Position numbers and translations under genes: made by a program
Notes under the pieces: model-generated
What the model was told of the DNA's origin: nothing
The model's input: the letters and a program-made list of their open reading frames with translations, nothing else
The model's database searches: none
In this document: positions 1-8,528 of the stretch, in pieces
How the letters are laid out: each line of letters opens with the position of its first letter
How positions within the stretch are numbered: position 1 is the stretch's first letter
DNA from: Mesorhizobium sp.
GTDB lineage: Bacteria > Pseudomonadota > Alphaproteobacteria > Rhizobiales > Rhizobiaceae
Direction of reading: 5' to 3'
DNA length: 64,000 bases
NCBI RefSeq assembly: GCF_017306545.1
Contig: NZ_JAFKID010000018.1
Location: forward strand, 1 to 64,000

Positions 1-56
1 CGACGCCGCCTTTTCGTTCAAAATCGTCTGCGTTGGCGTGTCGTGGCAATGCCCTG

Positions 57-145
57 AAGTCCCCCTCCCCCTTGAGGGGAGGGGTTAGGGGTGGGGGTGC
101 TGCGCCCTATGCGATTTTCCTCCCCCTCGAGGGGAGGGGGGACGC
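57..145. repeat. GC-rich palindromic repeat cluster (CCCCTC/GAGGGG type)
   Basis: Two adjacent short palindromes built from runs of C and G, CCCCTC...GAGGGG and CCTCCCC...GGGGAGG, are separated by a GGGGTTAGGGGTGGGGGT stretch. The same pattern occurs at 2701-2760, 2849-2896 and 14890-15022, and a partial copy lies near 12020-12035. No gene can be supported in the first 185 bases. Confidence 0.75.
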
Positions 146-182
146 CGGCGCGCTTCGTCGATGCCACGCCATTCCTCAATCC

Positions 183-219
183 CCAAAAACAAAAGACCCG
201 GCGCTTTGGCCGGGTCTTT
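183..219 (-). terminator. Rho-independent terminator of carD
   Basis: Perfect 11-bp inverted repeat (192-202 with 209-219, six-base loop) just downstream of the carD stop. On the minus strand the stem is followed by a T-rich tract (complement of AAAAACAAAA), the classic intrinsic terminator layout. Confidence 0.85.
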
Positions 220-243
220 CAAAATACTTTGCGGCGAAAAACC

Positions 244-834
244 TCACGCGGCTTCTTCCTGTTCGGCCTCTTCGTTGTCGGCCTCGGTCTTGGCACCGCG
301 CTTCGGGCCCTTGTTGAGGTTGACCTCGATGAGACGCACGGCTTCCGTTTCCGACATGCGGTTGACGGCGGCGATCTCGCGCGCCATGCGGTCGAGCGCG
401 GCCTCGTAGAGCTGGCGCTCGGAGTAGGACTGCTCCGGCTGGTTGTCGGCGCGGTAGAGGTCGCGCACGACCTCCGAGATGGAGATCAGGTCGCCGGAAT
501 TGATCTTGGCGTCGTATTCCTGCGCACGGCGCGACCACATGGTGCGCTTGACGCGGGCGCGGCCCTGCACGACCTTCAGCGCGCGCTCGACGTAATCGGT
601 CTCGGAAAGCTTGCGCATGCCGATGGAGGTCGCCTTGGCGACCGGCACCTTGAGACGCATCTTGTCCTTCTGGAAGTCGATGACGAACAGTTCCAGCTTC
701 ATGCCCGCCACTTCCTGCTCGTCGATCGAGACGATCTGGCCGACGCCGTGGGCCGGATAGACGATGAACTCGCCGGTCTTGAATCCGTGGCGGACGGCCG
801 TGGCGGCCTTCTTCTGCGGGGTGGTTGTTGCCAT
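244..834 (-). CDS. carD: CarD/CdnL-family transcriptional regulator
   Basis: 196-residue RNA polymerase-binding regulator. CarD/CdnL proteins bind the RNAP beta subunit and stabilise open complexes at rRNA and other promoters. The N-terminal Tudor-like RNAP-interaction domain is visible at about residues 15-75 (FKTGEFIVYPAHGVGQI), followed by a helical DNA-binding domain containing the family sequences RRAQEYDAKI and SEVVRDLYR. The C-terminus is an acidic, alanine-rich tail. I start at the ATG encoding MATTTPQKK because an AAGGAG ribosome site lies just upstream; the open frame continues 56 codons further but is unlike the family. Monocistronic, ending at a strong terminator. In rhizobia it is generally essential or stringent-response linked (family knowledge). 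Confidence 0.93.
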   Translation of the reverse strand: MATTTPQKKAATAVRHGFKTGEFIVYPAHGVGQIVSIDEQEVAGMKLELFVIDFQKDKMRLKVPVAKATSIGMRKLSETDYVERALKVVQGRARVKRTMWSRRAQEYDAKINSGDLISISEVVRDLYRADNQPEQSYSERQLYEAALDRMAREIAAVNRMSETEAVRLIEVNLNKGPKRGAKTEADNEEAEQEEAA

Positions 835-1193
835 TACGCCCTGAACTCCTTGTTGTGCGCCGGCATCATGCCGACTGAACTCAAGCGGGCCGTTTCCGTT
901 CCGGCCTTTGCCGCATGACAGGTGCGTTCCCGGAGGCAGGGCCGGCCGTCGCAAAGCGAATGCCTGGCCCAGATTGCTCTGGCCCCGGGTTCTGAAGTCC
1001 ACCTTTCAGTGATTAGGCGTTTGCGCCATCAATCGACGTGTGTCACCGGCATGTTGGCTAGAGATAGCACAAAAAGTCGGAAGAATCAAGAATTTGCTGC
1101 ATAAGCGAAGAGCTTCCGCCTGCGAAGCCGCAGCGGAAGGCATGGCGGGGAGCATATGACGTTGCGTCAGTTTTGCCGTGAAAGAGCGGCCGC

Positions 1194-1532
1194 TCAGTCG
1201 CCGCCGCCGGGCTCGGGCGAAAAATATTTCTCGAACTTGCCGTCCTCGCCGTCGAACTGCTTGGCGTCGGCCGGCGGCTCCTTCTTGGTGGCGATGTTGG
1301 GCCACTTGTCGGCATATTCGGCGTTGATTTGCAGCCATTTGTCGAGCCCGCCGTCGGTGTCAGGCTTGATCGCGTCGGCCGGGCATTCCGGCTCGCACAC
1401 GCCGCAATCGATGCACTCGTCGGGATGGATGACGAGCATGTTCTCGCCTTCGTAGAAGCAGTCGACCGGACAGACCTCGACGCAGTCCATGTACTTGCAC
1501 TTGATGCAGTTGTCGGTCACGACATAGGTCAT
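1194..1532 (-). CDS. fdxA: Seven-iron ferredoxin FdxA
   Basis: 112-residue soluble ferredoxin carrying one 3Fe-4S and one 4Fe-4S cluster. The cysteine pattern is complete: C9, C12, C17, C21 in the first half and C40, C43, C46, C50 in the second ([12 protein letters not shown]). The C-terminal extension rich in acidic and aromatic residues is typical of FdxA from alphaproteobacteria. Length matches the family (about 107-112). The ATG giving [14 protein letters not shown] is chosen because ferredoxins of this type begin exactly there. Likely an electron carrier; the specific partner cannot be inferred from neighbours. It lies between carD and the S4/helicase pair on the same strand, an order common in Rhizobiales. 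Confidence 0.95.
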   Translation of the reverse strand: MTYVVTDNCIKCKYMDCVEVCPVDCFYEGENMLVIHPDECIDCGVCEPECPADAIKPDTDGGLDKWLQINAEYADKWPNIATKKEPPADAKQFDGEDGKFEKYFSPEPGGGD

Positions 1533-1723
1533 CGGGTCGGCTCCGGAACGCCGTCTTTTCAATATCTTCGGCGGTGAGGTAACGTCTTTGACGGCACCTT
1601 GCAAGGCCGTGTCTTGCCGCAGGCGCGGCCCAGCCGCGAATGGTTTTTGCGCCAGAACCGCGCCGAACCGTTCCGCGCGGAATTACGAAAAGCGCGCCGG
1701 GCCGCTCCGCCTTGGAGAAACAG

Positions 1724-2110
1724 TCATTCGTCTCCCATGAGACGGTCGGTCTGCCGCCGCTCCTTCTTGGTCGGGCGGCCGCTGCCCGCCTGCCGCATCG
1801 GCGCAACCGCGTCCGGCAGGGCCGGATCGTACACGGCCGGCGCCGGCGACATGTCTTCATAGAGCGTGCGCGCCTCTTCGGCCGGACCGCGCCGGGTGCC
1901 GGGCGCCAGCACCTTCCAGACGAGGATGCGCCGGTCGAGCGTGATGGTGAGCACGTCGCCGGCCTTGACCGTATCGGCGGCCTGCGCCGCTTTGTCGCGA
2001 TTGATGCGCACGCGCCCGGCGACGACCAGCTTGGCCGCCAATGAGCGCGATTTCACGGCACGCGTAAAGAACAGCCACTTGTCGATGCGCTGGCGGCCCT
2101 CGGCGACCAT
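1724..2110 (-). CDS. S4-domain RNA-binding protein (Hsp15/HslR-like)
   Basis: 128 residues. The N-terminal S4 fold is clear (QRIDKWLFFTRAVKSR then AAKLVVAGRVRIN, residues 7-38), followed by the KAGDVLTI turn seen in Hsp15, which binds stalled 50S-peptidyl-tRNA complexes in E. coli. The tail is basic (RPTKKERRQTDR). The gene starts 46 bp downstream of the helicase stop on the same strand, so it is probably cotranscribed with the RNA helicase, suggesting an RNA or ribosome-quality role. The exact target in this lineage is not established here. Confidence 0.88.
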   Translation of the reverse strand: MVAEGRQRIDKWLFFTRAVKSRSLAAKLVVAGRVRINRDKAAQAADTVKAGDVLTITLDRRILVWKVLAPGTRRGPAEEARTLYEDMSPAPAVYDPALPDAVAPMRQAGSGRPTKKERRQTDRLMGDE

Positions 2111-2156
2111 GCGGTCAGCGGGTGGCCGGAACGGCCGATGGGGGGGCCGCCGGCAT

Positions 2157-5100
2157 CTACTTCTTCAACTGGTCGCGCAAGGCGGCGAGCTTGGCGAAGG
2201 GCGAGTCCGGATCGAAGCGGGCGGGGCGCTCCTCGCGCGGCTTGCCCTGGAAGGCCGGCTTGCCGCCCTGTCCTCCGTCCTTGCCTCCGGCTGCCCTGTC
2301 CTGGCGGCGGTTGTCGCCCTTGCGGTCCGGCCGGCCGTCGCGGCGGTGATCCGGCCGCTCGCCCTGCGGCCGCCCGTGACGGCGTTCGCCCTGCTCGCCC
2401 TGTCCTTCCTGCGGCCTGCCGCGGCCTTTCTTCCAGCCGCCCTGCTTCTCGCCGGGTTTCTGGTCGCCGGGCTGCTGATCGCCGCCCTGCGCATCGGCCG
2501 GACGGCCATGCCGTGCCGCGCCGCGGCCGCGATGGTCGTGCCGCTGGCCGCCGCGCGGCCGGTCGAAGCGCTGCTGCCGCCACAAAAGGATCGGCTTGGG
2601 CGCTTCCGTCTCGGCGGTTTCGGCCTGCGGCGTTTCGGCAGATGCGGCCTCGCTGGTGGCTTCGGCATCCGTCGTCTCGACGGCGGTGACAGTGGCGCCG
2701 TCGTCCCCCTCCCCCTCGAGGGGAGGGTGGCCGGACGAAGTCCGGTCGGGAGGGGTCGCCTCAGCCGCTCCGACATTCTCATCGTGCGATACGTCGTCGG
2801 AAGCTTCTGTCTGCTCAGTAACAAGAGCGTCGGAGCCTGTTGCAGCGACCCCCTCCGCCCCCTGCGGGGGCACCTCCCCCTCAAGGGGGGAGGGAAGCCG
2901 CGTCTCGGCCGCTTCATCAGCGATCTCCGCCCCAGACCGGGAAATCTCTTCATCGTGGCCGACAGCCTGTGCTGTGGTTTCATCGGGCGTTTCTGCCGCA
3001 GCAGCTTCAGCCGCCTTTGCCGCATCCTTGGCTTCGGCCGCCGCCAGCGCGGCGGCATCGATGGCTTCGAGCTTGGCCTTGACCTCTTCCGCCGGCTTCG
3101 GCTCGGCGCGGTAGCCGAGGCCCTTGAGGATCTCTTCCATGTCGTCGGCGGTGGCGCCGAGGATCGACATCATCGGCGGCGTGACGACGAACGCCTGGCC
3201 GTCATAGGCGCCGTCCGGGCGCGGGCCGGTGCCGGGCTTCCACATGGTGGCCGGGCGGATCAGGTCGGCGAGGCGTTCGAGGATGTCGACGCGCACGGCG
3301 CGGCGGCCGAGGTTGCGGTAGCCGGCGAGCCGATAAAAATCCTTGTCGAAGGACTGGTTGACCACCATCGAGGTGCGCCCCGACGCGAGCGCATGGACGA
3401 CGTCGCCGAAGCCGAGCTTGTCCTTGCCGTCGTTGCCGAGCGCCCACAAAAGCGTCACCAGCCCGGCGGGCGCCGGCTTGATCAGCGCCGGGATGAAGAC
3501 GTGGTAGGCGCCGAAACGCACGCCGAGCCGGCGAAGTGCCGCGCGCCCCTCCTGGTCGAGCGAGCGGATGTCCTCGGCGATCTCGCGGCGGTTGATCAGG
3601 CCGAGGTTCTCGACCAGCCGGAAGGCGATGCCGCGCGCGATGCCGGTCAGCTGCTCGGCGGTCTTCAGGTCGGCCAGCGGCTTCAAAAGGCTTTCCACCT
3701 GGAAATTGACGAAGCGCTCGGCGCGAGCCTGCACCTTGTCGCGGGCGGCCCCTTCGAGCTGCTCGTCGGCCAGCAGGATGACGCGCGGCTTCAAGACGTC
3801 CTCGCCGGCCACCAGCGTGCCGATGGGCGCGCCGATCCAGCGCAGCGTGCCGTCGGAGGCGAGCGCGATGTCGCCGTTGCCGGAAGCCGCGAAACGCTCG
3901 GCGCGCGCCTCGAACTCGGCCGCCAGCGCCTTCTGCGCGGCGGTCTTCACCGCCTTGGCGTCCTCGCCGCCGGCGCTGGCGTCGGCGGTGAAGCGGAACC
4001 CCTGTAGTTCGCCGACATGGTGGCCCTCTACAAGGACCGTTCCGTTCGGATTGATCTCGGCATCCAGCATGGTGTTTTCTCTAAGCCGCCGCATGAGGAC
4101 GGAAGTCCTGCGGTCGACAAAGCGTTTCGTCAAGCGCTCATGCAGCGCATCCGACAATCTGTCTTCGATTTCCCGCGTCTTTTCCTGCCAGTGTGCCGGA
4201 TCGGCCAGCCAGCCGGGCCGGTTCGACACGAAGGTCCAGGTCCTGATCTGGGCGATGCGGTGCGACAGCGTGTCGATGTCGCCCTCGGTGGTGTCGGCAC
4301 GGCGCACCTGCTCGGCCATGTAGTTTTCGTCGACATGGCCGTACCGGGCAAGGTCCATGTAGATGGAGGCGATGAGGTCGGCGTGCTGGGCCGGCGCGAT
4401 GCGGCGGTAGTCGGGCAAGGCGCAGGCTTCCCACAGAAGCTCGACCCGTTTCGGGTTCGTGGCCAGCGCGCGGATTTCGCCGTCCTTCGACAGGAAATCC
4501 AGCGCCTGTGCGTCCACCGCCGGCAGCGCCCGCGCCAGCCCCTCGACCGGTGCGTTGGTCTCGATGGAGCGCTGGAGCGCGGCGAGCGAGGAAAAGTCGA
4601 ACCGGGCGGTGCGCCATTGCAGCACCTTCACCGGCTCGAAATCGTGTGCCTCGAGTTTCTGGACGAGGTCCTCGTCGAACGGGTCGACCCGTCCGGTGAC
4701 GCCGAAGGTGCCGTCGCGCATGTGCCGCCCGGCGCGGCCGGCGATCTGGCCGAGTTCGCCAGCGGTGAGCTGGCGATACTGATAGCCGTCGAACTTGCGG
4801 TTCTGGGCAAAGGCGACGTGATCGACGTCGAGGTTGAGCCCCATGCCGATGGCGTCGGTGGCGACGAGATAGTCGACGTCGCCGGATTGATACAGCGCCA
4901 CCTGGGCGTTGCGGGTGCGGGGCGACAGTGCTCCCAGTACCACGGCGGCGCCGCCCTGCTGGCGGCGGATCAGCTCGGCGATGGCATAGACCTCGTCGGC
5001 CGAGAAGGCGACGATGGCCGTGCGGCGCGGCAGGCGGGTCAGCTTCTTCGAACCGGCATAGGCGAGATGCGACAGGCGCGGCCTGGTCACCACCGAAACG

Positions 5101-5570
5101 CCCTTGAGCAGTTTTTGCAGGATGCCGTGCATCGTGGCGGCACCCAGCAGCAGCGTCTCCTGCCGGCCGCGAAGGTGCAGGATGCGGTCGGTGAAGATGT
5201 GGCCGCGTTCCAGGTCGCCGGCAAGCTGCACCTCGTCGATCGCCACGAAGGCGGCGTCCGTCTCGCGCGGCATCGCCTCGACGGTGCAGACCGAATATTT
5301 CGCGCCGGCCGGCTGGATCTTCTCCTCGCCGGTGACGAGCGAGACCTTGTTGGCGCCAACCTTTTCGCACAGGCGCGCGTACACTTCGCGAGCCAAAAGC
5401 CTCAGCGGCAGGCCGATGACGCCGCTCTCGTGCGCCACCATGCGCTCGATGGCGAGATGCGTCTTGCCGGTATTGGTGGGGCCGAGCACGGCGGTGACGT
5501 CGCGTCCCGACAGGATCAGCGGCTCGGTGGATTGCGGGCGAATGTTCATCGGTTCGGGGGATCGCCTCAT
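2157..5570 (-). CDS. SUV3-family DEXH-box RNA helicase with disordered basic tail
   Basis: 1137-residue ATP-dependent RNA helicase of the SUV3/alphaproteobacterial type. Walker A GPTNTGKT is at 30-37, the DExH-like motif AIDEVQ at 110-115 and motif VI QIAGRAGR at 275-282. A long helical and RNA-interacting region follows to about residue 800. The C-terminal third is low complexity: an alanine/glutamate-rich stretch, two stretches encoded by GC-rich palindromic repeats (about residues 890-956, with PSPLEGEVPPQ and HPPLEGEGDD), then an RGG/RRDGRPDR-rich basic tail resembling RNA-chaperone tails. An alternative ATG lies seven codons in (5549); neither start has an obvious ribosome site. Probably acts in RNA turnover with the adjacent S4 protein (inference). 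Confidence 0.9.
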   Translation of the reverse strand: MRRSPEPMNIRPQSTEPLILSGRDVTAVLGPTNTGKTHLAIERMVAHESGVIGLPLRLLAREVYARLCEKVGANKVSLVTGEEKIQPAGAKYSVCTVEAMPRETDAAFVAIDEVQLAGDLERGHIFTDRILHLRGRQETLLLGAATMHGILQKLLKGVSVVTRPRLSHLAYAGSKKLTRLPRRTAIVAFSADEVYAIAELIRRQQGGAAVVLGALSPRTRNAQVALYQSGDVDYLVATDAIGMGLNLDVDHVAFAQNRKFDGYQYRQLTAGELGQIAGRAGRHMRDGTFGVTGRVDPFDEDLVQKLEAHDFEPVKVLQWRTARFDFSSLAALQRSIETNAPVEGLARALPAVDAQALDFLSKDGEIRALATNPKRVELLWEACALPDYRRIAPAQHADLIASIYMDLARYGHVDENYMAEQVRRADTTEGDIDTLSHRIAQIRTWTFVSNRPGWLADPAHWQEKTREIEDRLSDALHERLTKRFVDRRTSVLMRRLRENTMLDAEINPNGTVLVEGHHVGELQGFRFTADASAGGEDAKAVKTAAQKALAAEFEARAERFAASGNGDIALASDGTLRWIGAPIGTLVAGEDVLKPRVILLADEQLEGAARDKVQARAERFVNFQVESLLKPLADLKTAEQLTGIARGIAFRLVENLGLINRREIAEDIRSLDQEGRAALRRLGVRFGAYHVFIPALIKPAPAGLVTLLWALGNDGKDKLGFGDVVHALASGRTSMVVNQSFDKDFYRLAGYRNLGRRAVRVDILERLADLIRPATMWKPGTGPRPDGAYDGQAFVVTPPMMSILGATADDMEEILKGLGYRAEPKPAEEVKAKLEAIDAAALAAAEAKDAAKAAEAAAAETPDETTAQAVGHDEEISRSGAEIADEAAETRLPSPLEGEVPPQGAEGVAATGSDALVTEQTEASDDVSHDENVGAAEATPPDRTSSGHPPLEGEGDDGATVTAVETTDAEATSEAASAETPQAETAETEAPKPILLWRQQRFDRPRGGQRHDHRGRGAARHGRPADAQGGDQQPGDQKPGEKQGGWKKGRGRPQEGQGEQGERRHGRPQGERPDHRRDGRPDRKGDNRRQDRAAGGKDGGQGGKPAFQGKPREERPARFDPDSPFAKLAALRDQLKK
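2701..2760. repeat. GC-rich palindromic repeat copy inside helicase gene
   Basis: Contains CCCCCTCCCCCTCGAGGGGAGGG and GGACGAAGTCCGGTC-like palindromes, closely matching the element at 57-145. It is translated in frame within the disordered tail of the helicase (around GHPPLEGEGDDG). Confidence 0.7.
2849..2896. repeat. Second repeat copy inside helicase gene
   Basis: CCCCCTCCGCCCCCTGCGGGGGC followed by CTCCCCCTCAAGGGGGGAG: two short palindromes of the same family, in frame with the helicase (around LPSPLEGEVPPQGAEG). About 90 bp separate it from the other copy in this gene. Confidence 0.7.
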
Positions 5571-5699
5571 GGTCGTACGGGGCGGACTGCCGTGACAGCC
5601 GACACATAGGCATTCGCGGCGGCGGGTGAAAGCGCAATGTTCAACAGGCGGTGCAAAACGGCCGCTGAAACGGCGCCGTAAGCGCGCAAATTAACGGAT

Positions 5700-6090
5700 G
5701 GAACGAGTCTGGAACGAATCAGCGACGAATCGCTGACTCTCGCAGATTCATGCTTCGTTCACGGCTAGATGTGGACTTGCGGCGGGCCAACCGCACCATA
5801 TGCTGAATCCGTGGAACAGGTGGCCGGCCGAAATCCGCCGTCGGCGTTAACCTTTGCCGGCGCATCGCTGCCGGCGGTCCGGCGGCAGGTGACGATCGTC
5901 AGGCAAGATTATGGATTCGTTGGTCTTTCCTAACGGGAATTAACGAAAATCGAGACCGGAAAGATCGCTGCCGTTAACGCTTCGATCAAAGCCGGAACGA
6001 ATCGGCGACGAATCAGCGATGAAGTGATTTTCCTGTTTCGTTCACCCCTACATCTTGTGTTTCCCACAGGTTATCCACCGAGGATTCACA
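5700..6090. promoter_or_regulatory. Gene-free region with clustered GANTC sites and a repeated 65-bp module
   Basis: The 642 bp between the helicase and the phaB stop contain no credible gene. Ten GANTC sites (the CcrM methylation sequence of alphaproteobacteria) start at 5705, 5716, 5727, 5735, 5745, 5805, 5914, 5999, 6010 and 6083; the first three are 11 bp apart. A module at 5711-5773 recurs imperfectly at 5994-6059, sharing GGAACGAATC, CGACGAATC and TTCGTTCAC. A near-match to a DnaA box (TTATCCACC, 6071-6079) and several GTTAAC/TTAACG motifs are also present. It may be the promoter region of the helicase or a cell-cycle-sensitive element; function is inferred only. Confidence 0.5.
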
Positions 6091-6166
6091 GCTTGGGGAA
6101 GGCTGCCGGGGCGATAGGCGGCGTCGCCGTTAACCCTTGCGTGCCTTATCGGCACAGCGGAAACGA

Positions 6167-6192
6167 AAACGGGTCGCCGAAGCGGCCCGTTT
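6167..6192 (-). terminator. Terminator downstream of phaB
   Basis: Stem AAACGGGtCGC (6167-6177) with GCGgCCCGTTT (6182-6192), a four-base loop (CGAA on the plus strand) and one mismatch, located 20 bp after the phaB stop and followed on the minus strand by TTTCGTTT. Confidence 0.75.
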
Positions 6193-6212
6193 CTTAATCG
6201 GCTTTCGTCGGT

Positions 6213-6938
6213 TCAAGCGAAGTATTGCCCGCCATTGGCCGTGATGGTCGAACCGGTGATGAAGCCGGCTTCGTCGGATGCCAGGAACACCACGCAGCGG
6301 GCGATTTCCTCCGGCTCGCCGAGGCGTCCGACCGGGATCTGCGGGATGATGCGCTCGGCCAGCACCTTCTCGTCGATGGCCTTGACCATTTCGGTGGCGA
6401 TGTAACCGGGGCAGATGACGTTGACGGTGATGCCGGCGCGGGCGCCTTCCTGTGCCAGCGCCTTGGAGAAGCCGATGTCGCCGGCCTTGGCGGCCGAATA
6501 GTTCGCCTGGCCCGCCTGGCCCTTCTGGCCGTTGATGGAGGAGATGGTGATGACGCGGCCGAACTTCCTGTCGCGCATGCCGCCCCACACAGGATGCGTC
6601 ATGTTGAAGACGCCGGAAAGGTTGGTGCCGATCACCTCGCTCCATTGCTGCGGCGTCATCTTGTGGAACATGGCGTCGCGGGTGATGCCGGCATTGTTGA
6701 CCAGCACCGCCACCGGGCCGAGGTCGGCTTCGACCTGCTTGATGCCCGCCGCACAGGCTTCGTAGTCGGCGACCGACCACTTATAGGTCTTGATGCCCGT
6801 CTCGACCGTGAATTTCTTCGCCGCCTCGTCGTTGCCGGCATAGTTCGCCGCCACCGCATAGCCGGCATTCTTCAGCGCGATGGAAATGGCGGCGCCGATG
6901 CCGCGCGATCCGCCGGTGACGAGTGCGACTTTGGTCAT
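6213..6938 (-). CDS. phaB: Acetoacetyl-CoA reductase (NADPH), PHB synthesis
   Basis: 241-residue short-chain dehydrogenase that reduces acetoacetyl-CoA to (R)-3-hydroxybutyryl-CoA, the second step of polyhydroxybutyrate synthesis. The cofactor loop GGSRGIG is at residues 9-15 and NNAG at 81-84; the catalytic triad is Ser134, Tyr147 and Lys151 (YSAAK). Length is exactly that of PhaB. The start at MTKVALVTGG is preceded by GGGAGGAG with good spacing; an in-frame ATG six codons upstream overlaps that ribosome site and is rejected. It lies downstream of phaA on the same strand, separated by an unusual polypurine/polypyrimidine repeat. Confidence 0.96.
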   Translation of the reverse strand: MTKVALVTGGSRGIGAAISIALKNAGYAVAANYAGNDEAAKKFTVETGIKTYKWSVADYEACAAGIKQVEADLGPVAVLVNNAGITRDAMFHKMTPQQWSEVIGTNLSGVFNMTHPVWGGMRDRKFGRVITISSINGQKGQAGQANYSAAKAGDIGFSKALAQEGARAGITVNVICPGYIATEMVKAIDEKVLAERIIPQIPVGRLGEPEEIARCVVFLASDEAGFITGSTITANGGQYFA

Positions 6939-6961
6939 GAATGGTTCTCCTCCCAAGTTTC

Positions 6962-7066
6962 AGGGGAGTATGGGAATAAGGGAATAGGGGAGGGTCGGTT
7001 AGACCCGCGTTTTTTCCCTTATTCCCTTATTCCCTTATTCCCATACTGCCCTATTCCCCTATTCCC
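6962..7066. repeat. Polypurine/polypyrimidine inverted tandem repeat between phaA and phaB
   Basis: The left arm (6962-6992) is tandem GGGAATAAG-type purine units, the right arm (7011-7066) is several copies of TTATTCCC-type pyrimidine units, with a GGGTCGGTTAGACCC stem-loop between. The arms can pair in several registers, so RNA across the phaA-phaB junction would fold into a long slippery hairpin. Looks prone to copy-number change. Confidence 0.75.
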
Positions 7067-8248
7067 TTAATTCAGCCCTTCCACGCACATGGCCACGCCC
7101 ATGCCGCCGCCGATGCACAGCGTGGCGAGGCCCTTCTTCGCGCCGCGGCGCTTCATCTCGTGGACGAGCGTGTTGAAGATGCGGGCGCCGGAAGCGCCGA
7201 TCGGATGGCCGATGGCAATCGCCCCGCCGTTGACGTTGACGATCGAGGGGTCCCAACCCATGTCCTTGTTGACGGCGCAGGCCTGCGCGGCGAAAGCCTC
7301 GTTGGCTTCCACCAGGTCGAGGTCGCCGACCGCCCAGCCGGCCTTTTCAAGCGCCTTGCGCGAAGCGGGGATCGGGCCGGTGCCCATGATCGCCGGATCG
7401 ACGCCGGCGGTCGCCCAGGAGGCGATGCGCACCAGCGGGGTGAGGCCGCGGCGCACCGCTTCGGCCTCGGTCATCAGAAGCGCGCCGGCGGCGCCGTCGT
7501 TGATGCCGGACGCATTGCCGGCCGTGACCGTGCCGTCCTTGTCGAAAGCCGGCTTCAGTTTCTGCATGGCCTCGATGGTGGCGCCGTGGCGGATGTATTC
7601 GTCCTGATCGACGATCGTGTCGCCCTTGCGGCCCTTGATGGTGACGGCGACGATCTCGTCCTTGAATTTTCCGGCCTTCTGGGCGGCTTCCGCCTTGTTC
7701 TGCGAAGCCAGCGCGAACTTGTCCTGGTCGTCGCGGGTGATCTGGAACTGCCTGGCGACGTTCTCGGCGGTGGTGCCCATGTGGTAGCCGTTGAAGGCGT
7801 CCCACAGGCCGTCCTTGATCATGGTGTCGATCATCTTGTAGTCGCCCATCTTGACGCCGGCGCGCAGGTGCTCGGCGTGCGGCGACAGCGACATGGATTC
7901 CTGGCCGCCGGCGATGACGATTTTCGCGTCGCCGGTGGCGATCTGCTGCATGCCGAGCGCAATCGCCCGCAGGCCGGAGCCGCAGACCTGGTTGAGGCCC
8001 CAGGCGGTCGTCTCCTTGGGCAGGCCGGCATTGATGGACGCCTGGCGCGCCGGGTTCTGGCCCTGCGCCGCCGTCAGCACCTGGCCGAGGATGACCTCGT
8101 TGACCTCGCCCGCCTCGACGCCGGCCCGCGCCAGAAGCTCCCGGATGACGACCGAACCGAGTTCGTGGGCAGGCGTCGCGGCGAAGGCGCCGTTGAAGGA
8201 AGCGACTGCGGTGCGCGCGGCGCTGGCGACGACAATGGAAGTTGACAT
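7067..8248 (-). CDS. phaA: Acetyl-CoA acetyltransferase (beta-ketothiolase)
   Basis: 393-residue thiolase condensing two acetyl-CoA into acetoacetyl-CoA for PHB synthesis. Active-site residues are present: nucleophilic Cys89 ([10 protein letters not shown]), His348 in GHPIGASG, and Cys378 in the C-terminal CIGGGMG motif. Length equals canonical PhaA. I start at [10 protein letters not shown]; the open frame continues 60 codons upstream but that stretch is not thiolase-like and covers the promoter region shared with phaR. phaA then phaB form one transcription unit, divergent from phaR, which presumably responds to PHB level. Confidence 0.96.
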   Translation of the reverse strand: MSTSIVVASAARTAVASFNGAFAATPAHELGSVVIRELLARAGVEAGEVNEVILGQVLTAAQGQNPARQASINAGLPKETTAWGLNQVCGSGLRAIALGMQQIATGDAKIVIAGGQESMSLSPHAEHLRAGVKMGDYKMIDTMIKDGLWDAFNGYHMGTTAENVARQFQITRDDQDKFALASQNKAEAAQKAGKFKDEIVAVTIKGRKGDTIVDQDEYIRHGATIEAMQKLKPAFDKDGTVTAGNASGINDGAAGALLMTEAEAVRRGLTPLVRIASWATAGVDPAIMGTGPIPASRKALEKAGWAVGDLDLVEANEAFAAQACAVNKDMGWDPSIVNVNGGAIAIGHPIGASGARIFNTLVHEMKRRGAKKGLATLCIGGGMGVAMCVEGLN

Positions 8249-8372
8249 CTTGGTCTCCGGACTCTTTTCAAACGGGTGGGAAATGCAACCCTTGCGACTT
8301 TTCTTGCCCTTTCCCATGCCCGAGTCAAACTGGAAATCGGTCGAATGCGACCATGGTCCGATGCCTCGCGGG

Positions 8373-8390
8373 AAATGCTGCGCAGCATTT
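8373..8390. promoter_or_regulatory. 18-bp perfect palindrome, candidate PhaR operator
   Basis: AAATGCTGCGCAGCATTT is a perfect palindrome midway between divergent phaA and phaR. It contains CTGC...GCAG half-sites like those described for PhaR operators (which usually have 3-4 bp between halves), and TGC-rich sequences flank it (8281-8300, 8425-8432). Assignment to PhaR is by position and half-site resemblance. Confidence 0.6.
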
Positions 8391-8528
8391 TGCGACGCGG
8401 AAATCAGCCATCGGGTGCCGCACTGCACAAACCGCTTGGATTCGCATCGGTTTTGCGCATATCCTTGACAGGATTGTGATTGTTATCGGCGGCTTACAGA
8501 GGTCGCCGGTATCGCCGGGAGGATGCCG

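Noticed and set aside
1866-4007. 713-codon plus-strand frame opposite the helicase
   Set aside because: Low-complexity Arg/Leu/Ala text with no motif; the minus strand carries clear helicase motifs and coding periodicity.
6071-6079. DnaA-box-like TTATCCACC, possible replication origin
   Set aside because: Only one near-match box, no AT-rich unwinding element and no origin-associated genes nearby; kept only as part of the GANTC region.
8465-8470. TTGACA as -35 box of phaR
   Set aside because: No acceptable -10 hexamer at 16-18 bp; not annotated as a promoter.
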